Source of the DNA: Pyronema omphalodes
Taxonomy: Eukaryota; Ascomycota; Pezizomycetes; Pezizales; Pyronemataceae
Length of the DNA: 64,000 nt
Direction: 5' to 3'
NCBI GenBank assembly: GCA_024516155.1
Contig: JAJJXM010000057.1
Location: forward strand, 62,001-126,000
Shown here: piece by piece, positions 33,773 to 45,512 of the stretch
Layout of the letters: each line of letters starts with the position of its first letter
Numbering within the stretch: position 1 is the stretch's first letter
Notes under the pieces: generated by a model
Seen by the model: only the letters and a program-made list of their open reading frames with translations
Database searches by the model: none
What the model was told of the DNA's origin: nothing
Translations under genes and position numbers: made by a program

Positions 33773-34484
33773 ATGCAACAAGCACCCCTCCTCCAAGGCC
33801 CCCGCGGCGCATTAATCGTAATCGAAGGCCTCGACCGCGCCGGAAAAAGCACACAATGCACTCTTCTCCAGCAACGAATCCCTCATTCTCGAATCGTGAA
33901 ATTCCCCGGTATTCCCCCCTCTCCTCCCTCGTATCTCCCATCCAACACCATTCCTAACACCCCCATCCCCTCTAGACCGTAGCACGCCCACCGGTCAAAT
34001 AATCAACACCTACCTCACCAACACCACGCTCTCACTCGACGACCACGCCATCCACCTCCTCTTCTCCGCCAACCGCTGGGAATATCTCCCGTCCCTTCTC
34101 TCCTCCCTCAGCGCCGGCGAAACTCTAATCCTAGATCGTTACATATATTCCGGTATTGCCTTCTCCTGCGCAAAAGGTTTATCCTACGATTACTGTCGGG
34201 GTCCTGATGTTGGTTTGCCGGCTCCTGATGCTGTGATATTTCTGGATTTGCCGGTGGAGCGCGCGGAACAGAGGGAGGGGTTTGGTGGCGAGAGGTATGA
34301 GGTGGGGGAGTTTCAGATGAGGGTTAGGGAGAAGTTTAGGGAGGTTAGGGAACGGGAGGGTGGGGAGTGGAGGGTGGTGGATGCGGGACGAGAGAGGGAG
34401 GTTGTGGCGGAGGAGGTGGGGAGGTTTGCGGAGCAGGCGGTGGAGGCGGCGAAGGCTGGGAGGGAGTTAAGGAGGATAGAATGA
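33773..34484 (+). CDS. CDC8: Thymidylate kinase (dTMP kinase)
   Basis: Phosphorylates dTMP to dTDP for DNA synthesis. Two exons: 33773-33908 and 33976-34484, intron 67 nt (GTATTC..TAG); 214 residues. P-loop GLDRAGKST near 19-27 (the fungal/eukaryotic dTMPK form with Arg inside the loop), DRST after the splice join near 46-49, substrate-binding SANRWEY, and DRYIYSGIAFSCAKGL near 99-114 with the catalytic DRY. PDAVIFLDL is the later core strand. The C-terminal third is very Glu/Arg-rich and coded by a GAG/AGG-heavy stretch (34250-34480), compositionally unlike the C-rich N-terminal part. Splice sites fixed by the continuous KFPDRSTPTGQ block. Confidence 0.95.
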
Positions 34485-35178
34485 ACTGTGGGGAATACAG
34501 AATAGAGAGGGGAAGGGGGTAATTAAAGCACAGGTTCAGAAGGAGGCGAACACATAGACGATAATTTATATCACTGGAAATTTAAGAATGAGCACAACAT
34601 AATTTACTACATTATGCACAAAAAAAATATACGCCTACATATTTCTTAGGAAGACTCCTTTTACTGAGTCCATCCTTAATACATTAGATGTTCAGCTCCA
34701 TCTGACACCTTTGCGTATAAACATCTCTACACCTGTATGCTTTCTTTGTTGTATCCAAAAGCAAGCATTGTACCACTCTTAACTTAACCCTACTCCAAAC
34801 TTCCAAATCCAAATAATGAATTTCCGCCCACAAGCGCACACAACACATGCATCCCTAGACATACCGAATTTGCAGCAGAAGTCCAAAACAAACTCAGCAA
34901 ACCCAGCAAACCAAACCTCAAAAAGTCAAGGGAAAAAAAGTAAAAGGGAAAAAGAAGAAAAAAAACGCATGAGACCCTAAAAACCGAAATGCGTAGAAAC
35001 AGAAGTATAAATGGTTAAACCAATTCCAATCCACCATGAAAAACTAGTTTACAATTGTAGAAGGAGCGGTAAAATTTTCTCAGAACTGAGATGAGGTAAT
35101 GGCGTCCCGACCAAAGGTAAATGTAATTTGTGGCAATCCACTCGACCGGAGCTTCTTGTGATACAGCAGTGAATCATA
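34485..35178. other. Convergent 3' flanks of CDC8 and the eIF4E gene
   Basis: 694 bp between convergent stops. Three G-runs follow the CDC8 stop (34490-34521), an A-rich block sits at 34929-34970. No gene supported. Confidence 0.45.
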
Positions 35179-36189
35179 CTATTGAGTCTGCTGAGCCGCT
35201 CCAGCAGGGGTAGTAGTAGGGGCAGTCTTGTTGTTGACAGCTTCGAGGGATGTAGCGTGGGACTTCCAGTCAATGCGGGTTCCGGCGGGAAGTGCAAGTT
35301 TAGTCATGACGGTTTGTCTGTGACAATTTTAGTAGCCATACTTTTAAACATTAAAGAGGGTGTCCTACCTGATCTTCAAGCAAGAGGAGCCATCGACTCT
35401 AGTCCACACGCTCAAAACGTCCTCGTTTCCTCTAACGCTAAGAACTGCTCCACACAAGTCGTCACCGGCATCTCCGAACTGGTCGCCAACAATCGCAAGC
35501 ATAAGATCCTCCCAGTAGCGGTTTGCAACACCCTTCTTCAAGCGAATGTTCCACTTGCCACCAGCGCGGTTCTCCTTGTCCTCCCAGACAGGCCGGATTC
35601 CCTTCTTGAACAAGTGATAGTCGCTCACGTGAGGGAGGTTGCTCGGCCGTTTGAGGTGGCTGTAAACCGTCCAGAACTCCTCCACTGTCTTGAAGTGTGC
35701 GATTTTATGAGTAGACTTCTCGTAGTCCTGGAACTTGTTGCCGGGGGAGCGGTACCACACCACCCATTCATCCTTGAGGGGGTGAGACTCGGGAACCGGA
35801 GGAATAACAGGCTTTTTACCACCTGCAACAACCTCTGAGGCCGTCAATCCACCCTTTCCGGGCAACCCTGGCGTAGCGGGCAAGGTCGCACCAGCAGCGC
35901 TCAAAGCATCATTGCCGTTGGTGCCAGGGGTCTTTGGAGTTTTAAACCCAAAGGACCCAAACGCACCTCCGGCACCTAGGTTAAAGGCCGCAGATGCAGA
36001 CTTGGGGCCGGCCGTGGGAGACGGGAGAGCGTTGCTGGTGTTAATCGCATGTAAGTCAAACGGATTCTTTGACCGATGAGATGACACGGCGCGAGCTGAT
36101 GGGGGTGGCCCAAATAGCCGCGAAGTAGGTGTCTCGCCTGGGGTATTCGCGGTGGACGGCGACGACGATGCGTTATGGTGATTGCTCAT
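35179..36189 (-). CDS. eIF4E-family cap-binding protein, class II (4EHP-like)
   Basis: Binds the mRNA 5' cap; class II members (4EHP/eIF4E2) usually repress translation rather than join eIF4F. Two exons: 36189-35369 and 35317-35179, intron 51 nt; 319 residues. A ~130-residue Ser/Ala/Gly/Pro low-complexity N-terminus precedes the fold. The second cap-stacking Trp is kept (PVWED, W202), but the first is Tyr (near Y156 in FQDYEKS), the class II hallmark. HLFKKGIRPVWEDKEN and NRYWEDLMLAIVGDQF match 4EHP. Met at 36189 was chosen because the 18 upstream codons (from 36243) read like leader; that longer start remains possible. Convergent with CDC8. Confidence 0.9.
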
Positions 36190-39100
36190 AGATAAAGAAA
36201 GTTTTGTTGAGCTGCTACAGTACCCATCAGCATCTACAAACACGGTGATTGTATGGACAAGGAAAAGTACTTGTTAGTTCGGCGGTTCCATAACGGGTTG
36301 GATGATTCCATTGGGAAGCCGAGAAAGAAATTGAAGTGTGCTCAAAGATAGCTGCCACGGAACAGAGAAACGAGCGGCAAGCAACGGTAAAGTACTAAAG
36401 TGGTTCTTACGGATGGACGGCCAAAATGAAATGTAGGCAACTGGTGGGTTAGATGCAGAGGTGGTAGTAAGTCAATCGTGGGGAGAAACAGCAGTAACTT
36501 TCGCTGTGAATAAAAGGCGAGCGTTATCGGATGTCTTGAGAATAGTAATACGAGGAAAAGCGGAGAGGGGCGGAGAGGAGGGTAGGAAGTTTAAAGTCGC
36601 AACAGTGGATGTGGAAGGTCGAGTGGGCAGATGACGGGTTCGCGAAGGTCGTGCTCGTGTGGTAGTGCGGCTGTACTTATGACGGAGGTTGAATCGAGTA
36701 GTAGGTATACAGGGCGTTTGATAGTTTGAGAAGCCAAGGGTGTATTTGGGTGCAATGGAGGTATTTTTAACAAAAGGGCCGCGTCGTTTTCGTGGGGAGT
36801 CGGAGGAGAATGGGTGTGATGATCGGTTCTGTTCAGAGGTGGTGGTTATTATTCAAAGAGGGAGACAAAGGTGGACAAGTTCTTTTCAAGCGGTGGGCGG
36901 TGGATGATTGGTTGAAGAGGGGGACGCTTTTGCTGGTTTGAGACAAGAAGGCAACCAGGTCCAGTTATTTCCAATTGCCAGGACGCCAAGCCAGTATGTT
37001 TTTTTACGTAGGAGACACCCAAAAAGAGAACAGCGGGCCTTGACGCGGTGACGTGGGGGACGCGGAGACGGGCGGGCACGAGAGGGGCGAACAGCCGGCT
37101 TTGAGGACGTCTACTCTGATATTGACGATTTGGGGGAAGCAGCTGGGTGTTGATTAAAGATTTTGGAGGAGCAGCGGGCTGCTGATTAAAGGTTTTATAC
37201 GGGAAGCAGAGTGAGTGATGAGAACAATCAACATGCCATGGCTGTGATGAGGAGCGGAACCAGGGAATATCGAGACTACGGCTGCACTTTGTATTTGACG
37301 TCCGAGTGCTGCTGCGAAGGGCATCGTACTCTATTCGACGTCCAGGTGCTACTGCCACTGGTCATCAAACTGATATAAGCCAGCAGCGAACCACAGTTCA
37401 CACCATATCACTTCGTGTCGTTCGACTGTATTGCCAAAAGTCTCCACAAACTCTGTGTGGGTGCGTATAAAACTCGAAAAATGGACCAACGGTTGAGGCT
37501 CCGACGCGGCTCTAGAGGCCCTGGAAGCTGTCCGGCGTTGCTTCTGCTGCCGTGAACCAGAAACCGCCCAAGATGCACAAAGCACGTGCACTATGCCGAT
37601 TCCAGCCACCATCGGTCATTTTGCATGCCAAGACTCCTTTCGCCGAGCCTCACTTTTATCTATGGACTCGCGCTGTGTTCCCCTCTTCTCTTTTTTTTTT
37701 CACCACGACGCATCTCATCAATTTATGTGGTTTACCACAAATCGCCAGCAGAACGCACTCGTGTACCTTGCTCGACTCGCTGGCGATATTCCGATGTCTG
37801 TGTCCAGATCAGACTATGGTCTTTCGACCATTATTCTCCTTTAAAACCGTCGCGACGAGGTTGCTCGTCTGGTTCTCCAGACTGACGCGACCCATGACCT
37901 GGTGACGACCTAAAGAGAGAAACATGCCAACACCTTTGCTCCGGTTTTCTGTCGGAAAGACAGTAGCGACATTTGTCCAGTAACCGTCGACTGCTGTCGT
38001 GTTCCGTAAGTGTCATACTCCTACGTACGATCTTGCAACGTGACGTATGGCCACTCCGTGTGAAGATGATACACACAGAGCTCTGGTAAACCGAGTCAAC
38101 CGTTCGCTCACACTGCGATATTGGTTGGATGTGACGCTTAAAAAGGCACAGTCTGAACTCGACGGAGTGCCATCGTTATTGCAGAGGTTTCCAATTGTTG
38201 AAGAAATCTTGTCTGACGTTTAAAGACAGACACTACAATTCGCATTAGACATCACCTGAACAAACGACGCTGCCGATCTTGAGACCGTTGTGCTGTAGGG
38301 TACATACTCTAGAGTATTACTGAAGAGCCTCATTGGAGAAACTTTACAAGGCGGTTTGATAAAGTGGAACGTGGAATATTGGTTCACGTGAATCAACTCG
38401 GATGTCGTGTTGTAAAGTAACCTTCGCTGTATATAGACTTCTCGCTGTTCAGAAGGGAACTTTGACTCCTCTATCACCTACATACCTCCACCTTCCACCT
38501 TTTGGCTCTGAGTACAAAAGGACTTTTCATCATGACGGGCACCTGTCATGTAGAAGAATCGTTCCCTTTTTCGACATTGCATATTTCTCTTCAGTGAACG
38601 CATTGATTGAAGATTCATATTATTACTGACTAACTAATCATAATTGTACTGAGCTCATTTGTATTCTTACATTCTACCTACATACGCTTATATTCAGAGA
38701 AACAGACAGCCCTTGATGATGTGTAGTCATCGGATCACGCGGATCAATCAGCATGGATGGTCTACAGCAGTTGGTCCAATTGGAAAATAGTCAAAAAAAT
38801 CTGAATTGAGTTTTGAATCCTACATCAGCTGGACAAATGGACAATTGGTTTCCCGGTAGTGTGACGTATCGATGATTGCAGAATATATTGTGAAACTGCG
38901 GGTCCTTTCCCTCCATAGCCATTGGTAATCGCCCAGAACCATCATCACCGAACATCCACAGGCCATCAAATCCATCGCCATTATTGATACACTCGTAATT
39001 TATCACTTCCCGACGCTTTTTCAGAAGACGAATTTTTTAAAAAATTTGTTCCGTTCACCGTCCAAGACTATTCCTTACCAACGATACTAACCTCCGCCAC

Positions 39101-39220
39101 TATCGATAAGCTCCAACCCTTGCCGTCAGCAGCTCCCCGCCACTGCACGACAACCTCAACTCAACTTTGGTGCAACCTTCCAGAAACCCCACCATCCGCA
39201 CATTCAACACCACAGCCGCT
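36190..39220. other. Intergenic between eIF4E-family and MTHFR genes (divergent)
   Basis: About 3 kb between divergent starts; both ends should carry promoters. A 169-codon minus-strand ORF (36849-37358) lacks recognisable domains. The middle (37.5-38.7 kb) shows only short ORFs and no repeat structure I can define. Confidence 0.4.
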
Positions 39221-41337
39221 ATGCAGAAAATCACGGACAAGATCGCGGCATTGCCTCCCGGCGAGGCTTTCCACAGTCTGGAGTTCTTCCCTCCTAAGAC
39301 AGAAATGGTGCGTCATATCGTACCCGCAATCCGGGGTGCTACCGCCATTGCACCCTGACTATTATTAACGTCTAAACCTTAGGGATTCCAAAACCTTACA
39401 GCGCGTCTCGAGCGTATGGCATCCGCCCTACGTCCTCTTTTTGTAACAGTAACCTGGGGCGCCGGTGGATCCACCTCCGCAAAATCACTCCAACTCGCCG
39501 AAGTCTGTCAGAAACACCTACAGCTTACAACATGTCTTCATCTTACCTGCACGAATATGTCGAAGAAGCTATTAGATGAAGCATTGGAGTCAGCAAAGAA
39601 GATTGGAATCAGAAATATTCTTGCCCTACGAGGTGACCCTCCCAGAAACGAGGAGTACTTTAACCCACCTACGGAGGACGATGATGGAAGACGAGAGTTC
39701 GTCTGGGCCGTAGATTTGGTCAAGTATATCAGAGAACAATACGGAGACTACTTTTGTATCGGTGTCGCAGCATATCCTGAGGGATACGCGGAGGGTACAT
39801 GCCCGGAGCACCAGGACCCTAAGCTAGACCTTCCTTACCTTGTCGAGAAAGTCAAAGCCGGTGCCGACTTTATCATGACCCAGCTCTTCTACGATGTTGA
39901 AAAATACATCTCTTTCGAGAACCTATTACGAAATGAAGAATCCGGAACCTTGAAGGATATCGTGATCCTCCCTGGATTGATGCCAATCCAAAACTACCAC
40001 ATCCTCCGCCGTACCACTAAGCTTTCCAACGCCTCCCTTCCCGCCGCCATCCAAGACCGTCTCGAAAAAATCAAAACCGACGACGCAGCAGTCAAGAGCG
40101 CTGGAGTCACCATTTTGTCCGAAATTATCTCACAGCTTCGCTCATCTCTCTCCCCTCGCAATCCCGGATTCCATTTCTACACTCTCAACCTCGAAAAGGT
40201 TGTATCTTTCGTCATAGAGCGCAACGGTTTAATTCCTGAAGATGACTCTGCCTTTGAAGAAATCGACGGCCCGGTCCTGGCCGCTCACCACCGACGTACC
40301 TCATCCATTGCCGATACCCACAACCATTTAATCGTCGATGCCCCCGTACGTCGTGACTCCATACTCCTCGAGAACTCTGCCTCCGCAGGTTTCCTTGCTG
40401 CCGAACCTGCCGCCGCTGTCACCCTAGCAATCTCAGAGGGAGAAGGAACTCTCGGACGTGAAGCAACATGGGATGACTTTCCCAACGGACGTTTCGGAGA
40501 TGCCCGTTCCCCAGCTTTCGGAGACATCGATGGATATGGACCCAGTTTGCACATGTCGCATTCCCAGGCAATAGGGCTCTGGGGATACCCTGTTACCCCG
40601 GAGGATGTTTCTGATTTGTTTATCCGCTACATCACTGGCAAGCTTGAGGCCATTCCCTGGTCTGAACAGGGTCTTAACGATGAGTCCCGTGTTATTGAAG
40701 AGCAGCTAGTCGGCTTGAATAAGAAGGGATGGTGGACAGTTGCTTCTCAGCCTGCTGTCAACTGCGCCAAATCGGATGATCCTATCTTTGGATGGGGACC
40801 TGAGGGAGGTTTCGTTTGGCAGAAGGGCTTTGTGGAGTTTTTCTGCCCGGGTAAAGATGTGGATAGGGTACTGGAGAGGCTCAGAGCCGAGGGAGAGAAA
40901 GTTAGTTATTATGCGGCAGATGCCAAGGGACAATTTAGGACGAACGTAGAGAAGGAGAATGCTATGAACGCAGTTACCTGGGGTGCATTTAAGGCAAAGG
41001 AGTAAGTTTTCCCTACATTTTGCGAGTCGGCAGCTCAGCGAATGATATCTTCCGGGCTATCGGTGAAGTGTATTGGACTATGAGCCATGTACTATTGGAT
41101 GAAACAACGCTAACCTGCTATAGAATTATAACCCCCACAATAATTGAAGAAGTCAACTTTAAAGCCTGGAAAGAAGAAGCTTTCACTATCTGGCAGGAAT
41201 GGAGCCGTGTCTATCCCCCTCGTACCCCCACCAGTAATTTCTTGGCTGAGGTTGCGGATACTTATTGGCTCGTTAATGTTATCCATCATGAGTTCCCTGA
41301 TCAGAACGCTTTGTGGGAACTGTTGGGGAGCTTGTAG
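39221..41337 (+). CDS. MET12: Methylenetetrahydrofolate reductase, Met12 type
   Basis: Reduces 5,10-methylene-THF to 5-methyl-THF for methionine synthesis. Three exons: 39221-39307, 39383-41001, 41124-41337 (introns 75 and 122 nt); 639 residues. The N-terminal TIM-barrel catalytic domain holds SLEFFPPKTEM, FVTVTWGAGGSTSAK, CLHLTCTNM, NILALRGDPPR and FIMTQLFYDVEKY. A Ser/Ala-rich linker near 290-350 precedes the regulatory domain with WDDFPNGRFGDARSPAFG and FGWGPEGGFVWQKGF. The last intron (branch CTAAC) restores the conserved ITPTIIEEVNFKAWKEEAF C-terminus; reading through it would truncate the protein. SLEFFPPKT and the WGAGG form resemble yeast Met12 more than Met13 (SFEYFVPKT), so this is the Met12 paralogue. 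A G4-like tract follows the stop. Confidence 0.95.
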
Positions 41338-41372
41338 AGAGTTGGTGATGATGGACTCCCACCTCTAAGAAT

Positions 41373-41416
41373 GGGGTGGGGTAAGGAGGGAGGGAGGGAG
41401 GGGCGGGGGAGGGGGG
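41373..41416 (+). promoter_or_regulatory. G-quadruplex-forming tract in the MTHFR 3' flank
   Basis: Starting 36 nt after the stop, the sense strand has at least seven runs of three or more Gs (GGGGTGGGG, then GGGA units, then GGGGCGGGGGAGGGGGG). A second G-rich block follows at about 41716-41767. Presence is direct; a role in mRNA 3' processing or stability is inferred. Confidence 0.6.
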
Positions 41417-42878
41417 TTATGATGTGATGGAGATGATATGTAGCGGTATCAGATGAGAGTGACAAGGAGACATGATATGAGAAGCTGAGATATCAGAGAA
41501 CGATCTATCGGGTCTATAGGGTTCATAGGATCCAGAAAATCCAAGAAATCCAACCAAAAGAGCTTCAAATAATTCAAAACACCCTTGTAATATTTTCGGG
41601 AATCAAGATATGAGAGATATTATCCGCGGCGGTCGGGGAGGGGGTTACAGATTGAAAGGATACCATTGCAATTACTTTTCGTTTTTCCGTTATCTTTATT
41701 GATTGTAGATATCTTAGTGGAGGGGGAGGCGGGGGGGTGGGGGGGGTGGGGGGGTGAGGGGGGGGTTCTTTTTTTCATTGATCTGGATTTTGATTTTTTT
41801 GGAAGAATTTACGGGGTAATATAATATTTTCTTTATAAGCTCATGAAGCTGAATTCATATATCGCCTGTGCTGCATAGTTGGATAGTTGGATATTTTGAT
41901 TTCTTTTGATTTCTTTTCTTTTTTTTTTTTTTTTTTTTTTTTTTCCCATTTTGACGGAAATTATACAGTATAACCTACGCTTATAACTACCTGATATATA
42001 AACACCATCTAATTCATTCACAGAGAATCCTCATTTTTTTTTTGGTACTGATGGTAGGTAATCACATTTTTATCCCGAGTGATCTCACATGAACGCCTCC
42101 CCATATTATCGAAAAAATCGTAATATATATGTAATGTAATGGATAAAGTATACCCCCCTTTTACCAACATGTAATTATATTCCATTATATATATATATTT
42201 TCTTATGAGACAACGGGTTGTTATTAGATATATACCTCCTTGGCATCTTGATTAGAAGATAATAAGATAAGTTTTCGCGGCCATTCCTTATCTCTGTGGC
42301 CGTCTTGTAATTTGATACATTCCCGGGAACTGGGATAAAACTTCGCTTGGGTTTATAAGCATGATTTGAATATGATGATATGGTGGGTTGTGGATTTTTG
42401 TTTGCTGTGTACTATGGTGGATTGTGGGATATGAGGAGTTGTATGGTGGAGGATGCTTTTTTTTTTGAAAAGAGTATTGCCAGTTGGTGTGGTTTGACGG
42501 GTTCTTTTAATGTTACGGGATATGGGGATTTGAAATCTTGTCTTTCATAATTCGGTGTTTTTTTTTGTGCCACCGGTACTTTCGATTTATATTTGTAAGA
42601 TCAGCGGGTGTGGTTGGGGTTAATTATCGTGCACTTTTTTTTAAAAAACTTTTGGTACGTTTATGAGTAATTAAACTAGGCATTGAAGTCAATGAAATAG
42701 TAGCGGCCGGTATGTAATAAGTAAATATAACAAGCAAATAATCTTCGATTTCAAGTGACGAATACAGCTAGGTCAATTGAGAGAATGATATAAACACAAT
42801 ATACAGGGTGGGTATCAATTATGTGTATAATATAAAGGGTATATTTATTAATATTTCGATAGTATCTTATGTACCTAC
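41417..42878. other. Convergent 3' flanks of MTHFR and GFA-family genes
   Basis: AT-rich DNA with a second G-rich tract (41716-41767), a T22 run at about 41922-41944 and several poly-T blocks. No gene supported. Confidence 0.45.
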
Positions 42879-43880
42879 CTAGTCATTATGACCTTCCTCT
42901 TTCAACGTCTCGGGTATCGTCTCACTCTCGTCCTTGTGCTTTGCAAACTTTGGTAGACCGTCGACTACATCTACACATCTCCTGGAGTAAAAGATGTGGC
43001 AACTGTTTTTGTTAGCTTTCGTATTCTTGGGTGGTTTGTTGTATACTGATTCCTCGATTCTCCACTATTCACTCCACTCTTCACTCCCCACTCGCCCCCC
43101 CCCCCCCCCCCCATGGAAAGTGTCCTTACCTAGGATAAAAGTCTCTCTTCTTCTTATTATCTTTTCCAAAATCAATCAAAGTAGGGTAAAGCAAAAGCAT
43201 ATTCCTTCCCTCATCCATAATAGGAGTACGACAGAATTTGCAAGAAATCTTGCAGGGCAAAATATATTCCTGAGACTTTTCTCCGGGGTGAAAGTAGATC
43301 AACTGATCTTCTCCCTGTATAAAATGGACATCTGTTTTATGAAAAATTGCCGCCTGGGGGTGTTGTTGTTAGCTTATCTATACTATTACTCCTCCCCTCG
43401 TATTCTCAAGCCGGCCCCGCGACAGGACTGCCCTCACTCATCCCATTGACCATCACTGCCTCATAGACCCCCAGGATAAACAAAACATACCCATTGAAAT
43501 GGCGCACCATGCAACTTCTGACAAGTCGGGCAATGACAAAACTTCGCATCCAAAGGCTTCTCCCTAAAGATCTCAAACTTCACCTTCTCGCAGAAACAAG
43601 CTCCGGTATATAAAGCCTTCGAGTCCTTATTTTCCTCACTTAAGCTATAAGGAGGTCTATTCATTCTGTTTTCATGGACTTTATGTTTCTCGGATTCCGC
43701 AACACAGGAGGTATCATTATCGTTATGAGCGGGATGAGGTTTCGGGGACGAAGGATTCGAATCGGAGGCCATGATAGAGCTATTATGTAGCTGTTTAGCC
43801 AGGGGTTTAGAACGTTGAAAAATTGGAACAGTGAAAGATCGATATGTTGAGAAGGTACGGAGAAAAAGACGGGAGTGCAT
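42879..43880 (-). CDS. GFA/CENP-V domain protein (putative zinc-binding carbon-sulfur lyase family)
   Basis: Member of the GFA family (glutathione-dependent formaldehyde-activating enzyme-like, zinc-binding). Three exons: 43880-43491, 43353-43130, 43002-42879; introns 137 and 127 nt; 245 residues. Zinc-type cysteines: C95 and C97 (TGACFCEKVKF), C115, C117 and C120 (KFCHCPTCQKLHG), and C164, C168 and C171 (PCKISCKFCRTP). Splicing gives APFQWAAIFHKTDVHF and then FYPSCHIFYSRRCVDV, both usual for the family; the C-terminal exon continues with VVDGLPKFAKH. The N-terminus is basic and Ser/Phe-rich, so mitochondrial import is possible; an internal Met at 37 (IMASDSN) could instead start a cytosolic form. 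Substrate unknown. Intron 2 contains a C18 run. A plus-strand ORF (42994-43449) opposite is a shadow. Confidence 0.88.
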
Positions 43881-44788
43881 TGCTTTGATGTCTAATTATA
43901 TATAAAAGTTGTATTTTTTTTTGAAGATCGTCATGAAATATATATGCCGGGATACATGACGTCATGTCTGCACATAGAGCCGTCAACCAGGAAAACGGCA
44001 CGCTGTTGATCCGGTAAAAGCTTAAAGGAAATCCTGGCACGCGACATGAAACTATGTGAGATCTGGGAGATGATCAATTTACACGATGTGTGGGGTTGGG
44101 GGTTTAAGGTCAAAGCCGGCAATAAGAGCTGTGAACCTTGCTCTTCTCTGGAATGGCGCTGTCAAAATCAGGCACGGAGAAACTTGCCACTTCTGCCAAA
44201 AGAAGTCTGATTCATGAAACAACCTTGTAAGAGATCGATATTGCCCCATTGAAAACAAGCCCTCACGCGAGACAAGGAATGCCTTTCAATGGGTGATGCA
44301 TCTCTAGTAACGGCGTTAGTCATCTCTAGATATTACGACTGTAGCCATCTCACGATAAAAGAAGATTGTGAGTGTTGAATGAATTTCCGAGTTCATTAAC
44401 GACCACCAAAATCACCAATTTATTATCTACAATATATCTCCCGACAGAAATTGCAAAGATTGTATTGCTTTCATGACGATGTTGTAGCTCCGTAGCTGCC
44501 TTGGTTCAGCAGTGTTATGTCTGCTAGCATAGTGGTTGCCTTGCTACCTCGCTAGTGTCCGTCGTTGCCATGCGTTCCTTATTGAAATTCATTTCTTGTT
44601 TCGCATGAGGGCCTATCTCCAGTGGAGCACCATCGGTTTACTGCGGAATCAAAATCCACCAATCATCAGGGCTTTTGCCGAGTAGATTACCGCCGAATTG
44701 CAAAAGTTCAATGTCTTCCCAAAGCGCCAGGAATATATTCCCACTAAAAATACACGAATTCTCTTTTTCCTCCTGCCCGAACCACCGC
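43881..44788. other. Intergenic between GFA-family and bL27m genes
   Basis: Tandem arrangement on the minus strand. Right part should hold the bL27m 3' UTR, left part the GFA gene promoter. No other gene seen; 44638-44997 ORFs are shadows of bL27m. Confidence 0.45.
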
Positions 44789-45512
44789 TTAGTTGAGACC
44801 CTTTCTCCTCCTGTAGGCCAAGTTTCTCTTGCCCTTCTTCTGCCATCTGGCGAAGGGGTTGTTGTTCTTGATATCGACCTTGGGCATGATACGTCCAATC
44901 TTCCAGTTGGGCGGTCTGTGTACGTAGAATCCATCCTTTGCCTCCAAGTCTGACTTCTGGATCTTGACACCGTAAACCTTGGGAGCCTCCTCGACAAGGG
45001 GAACAGTCTTCATTCCTAACCGTCTAGTTCTTGCTGCGTTCGGGGGCTTGGGAAGCTTCTGGTTCTCGTGCAAGGCAATTCCGATGAACTTGCGCTTAGG
45101 GTGGGCGGGGTCCTTGTAGTAACGAACAGTTCCGGGGGCCATGGCGAAGATGGTGTGGTCGCGTCCCATACCCGCGTTCTCTCCGGGGTACCAGAGAGTT
45201 CCGCGCTGGCGGTAGATGATCATTCCGGTGGTGACACGCTCACCTATAGCAACACCGTCAATTCCAATTCAAACGCGCGACATTCCGGTATATTTATGAG
45301 ACCGTACCCTGGGTCAACTTCGCTCCCAATCGCTTTCCGGGACCGTCCTTGGCCTTGTTCGCTCTTCCGGCGGTAGCGTGAGAGGCATTACGAGCCTGGA
45401 TCTTGGGGAGCGCAGGAAGGGCGGTTTTGACGGGCGCAACGACGCCGGATCGAAGGGCGGAGAGGACTGGGGTCGCTCCCCGAAGGAAGTTGAATATCCG
45501 TGGTGCAAGCAT
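44789..45512 (-). CDS. MRP7: Mitochondrial ribosomal protein bL27m
   Basis: Large-subunit protein near the peptidyl-transferase centre of the mitoribosome. Two exons: 45512-45308 and 45243-44789, intron 64 nt (GTACGG..TAG); 219 residues. Presequence [12 protein letters not shown] is followed by the L27 core: [22 protein letters not shown], with key parts [15 protein letters not shown] and GKRLGAK; then [20 protein letters not shown] and [18 protein letters not shown]. The fungal mitochondrial C-terminal extension (about 90 residues, basic) follows. Start at 45512 was preferred over the in-frame ATG at 45569, which adds 19 residues; both would give import signals. Splice sites fixed by TQGERVTTG. 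Confidence 0.95.

Noticed and set aside
36849..37358. 169-codon minus-strand ORF as a gene
   Set aside because: No domain, unusual composition, lies in divergent intergenic DNA with overlapping ORFs; likely chance.
42994..43449. 151-codon plus-strand ORF with hydrophobic start
   Set aside because: Antisense to exons 2-3 of the GFA-family gene, whose cysteine motifs and splice joins are clear.
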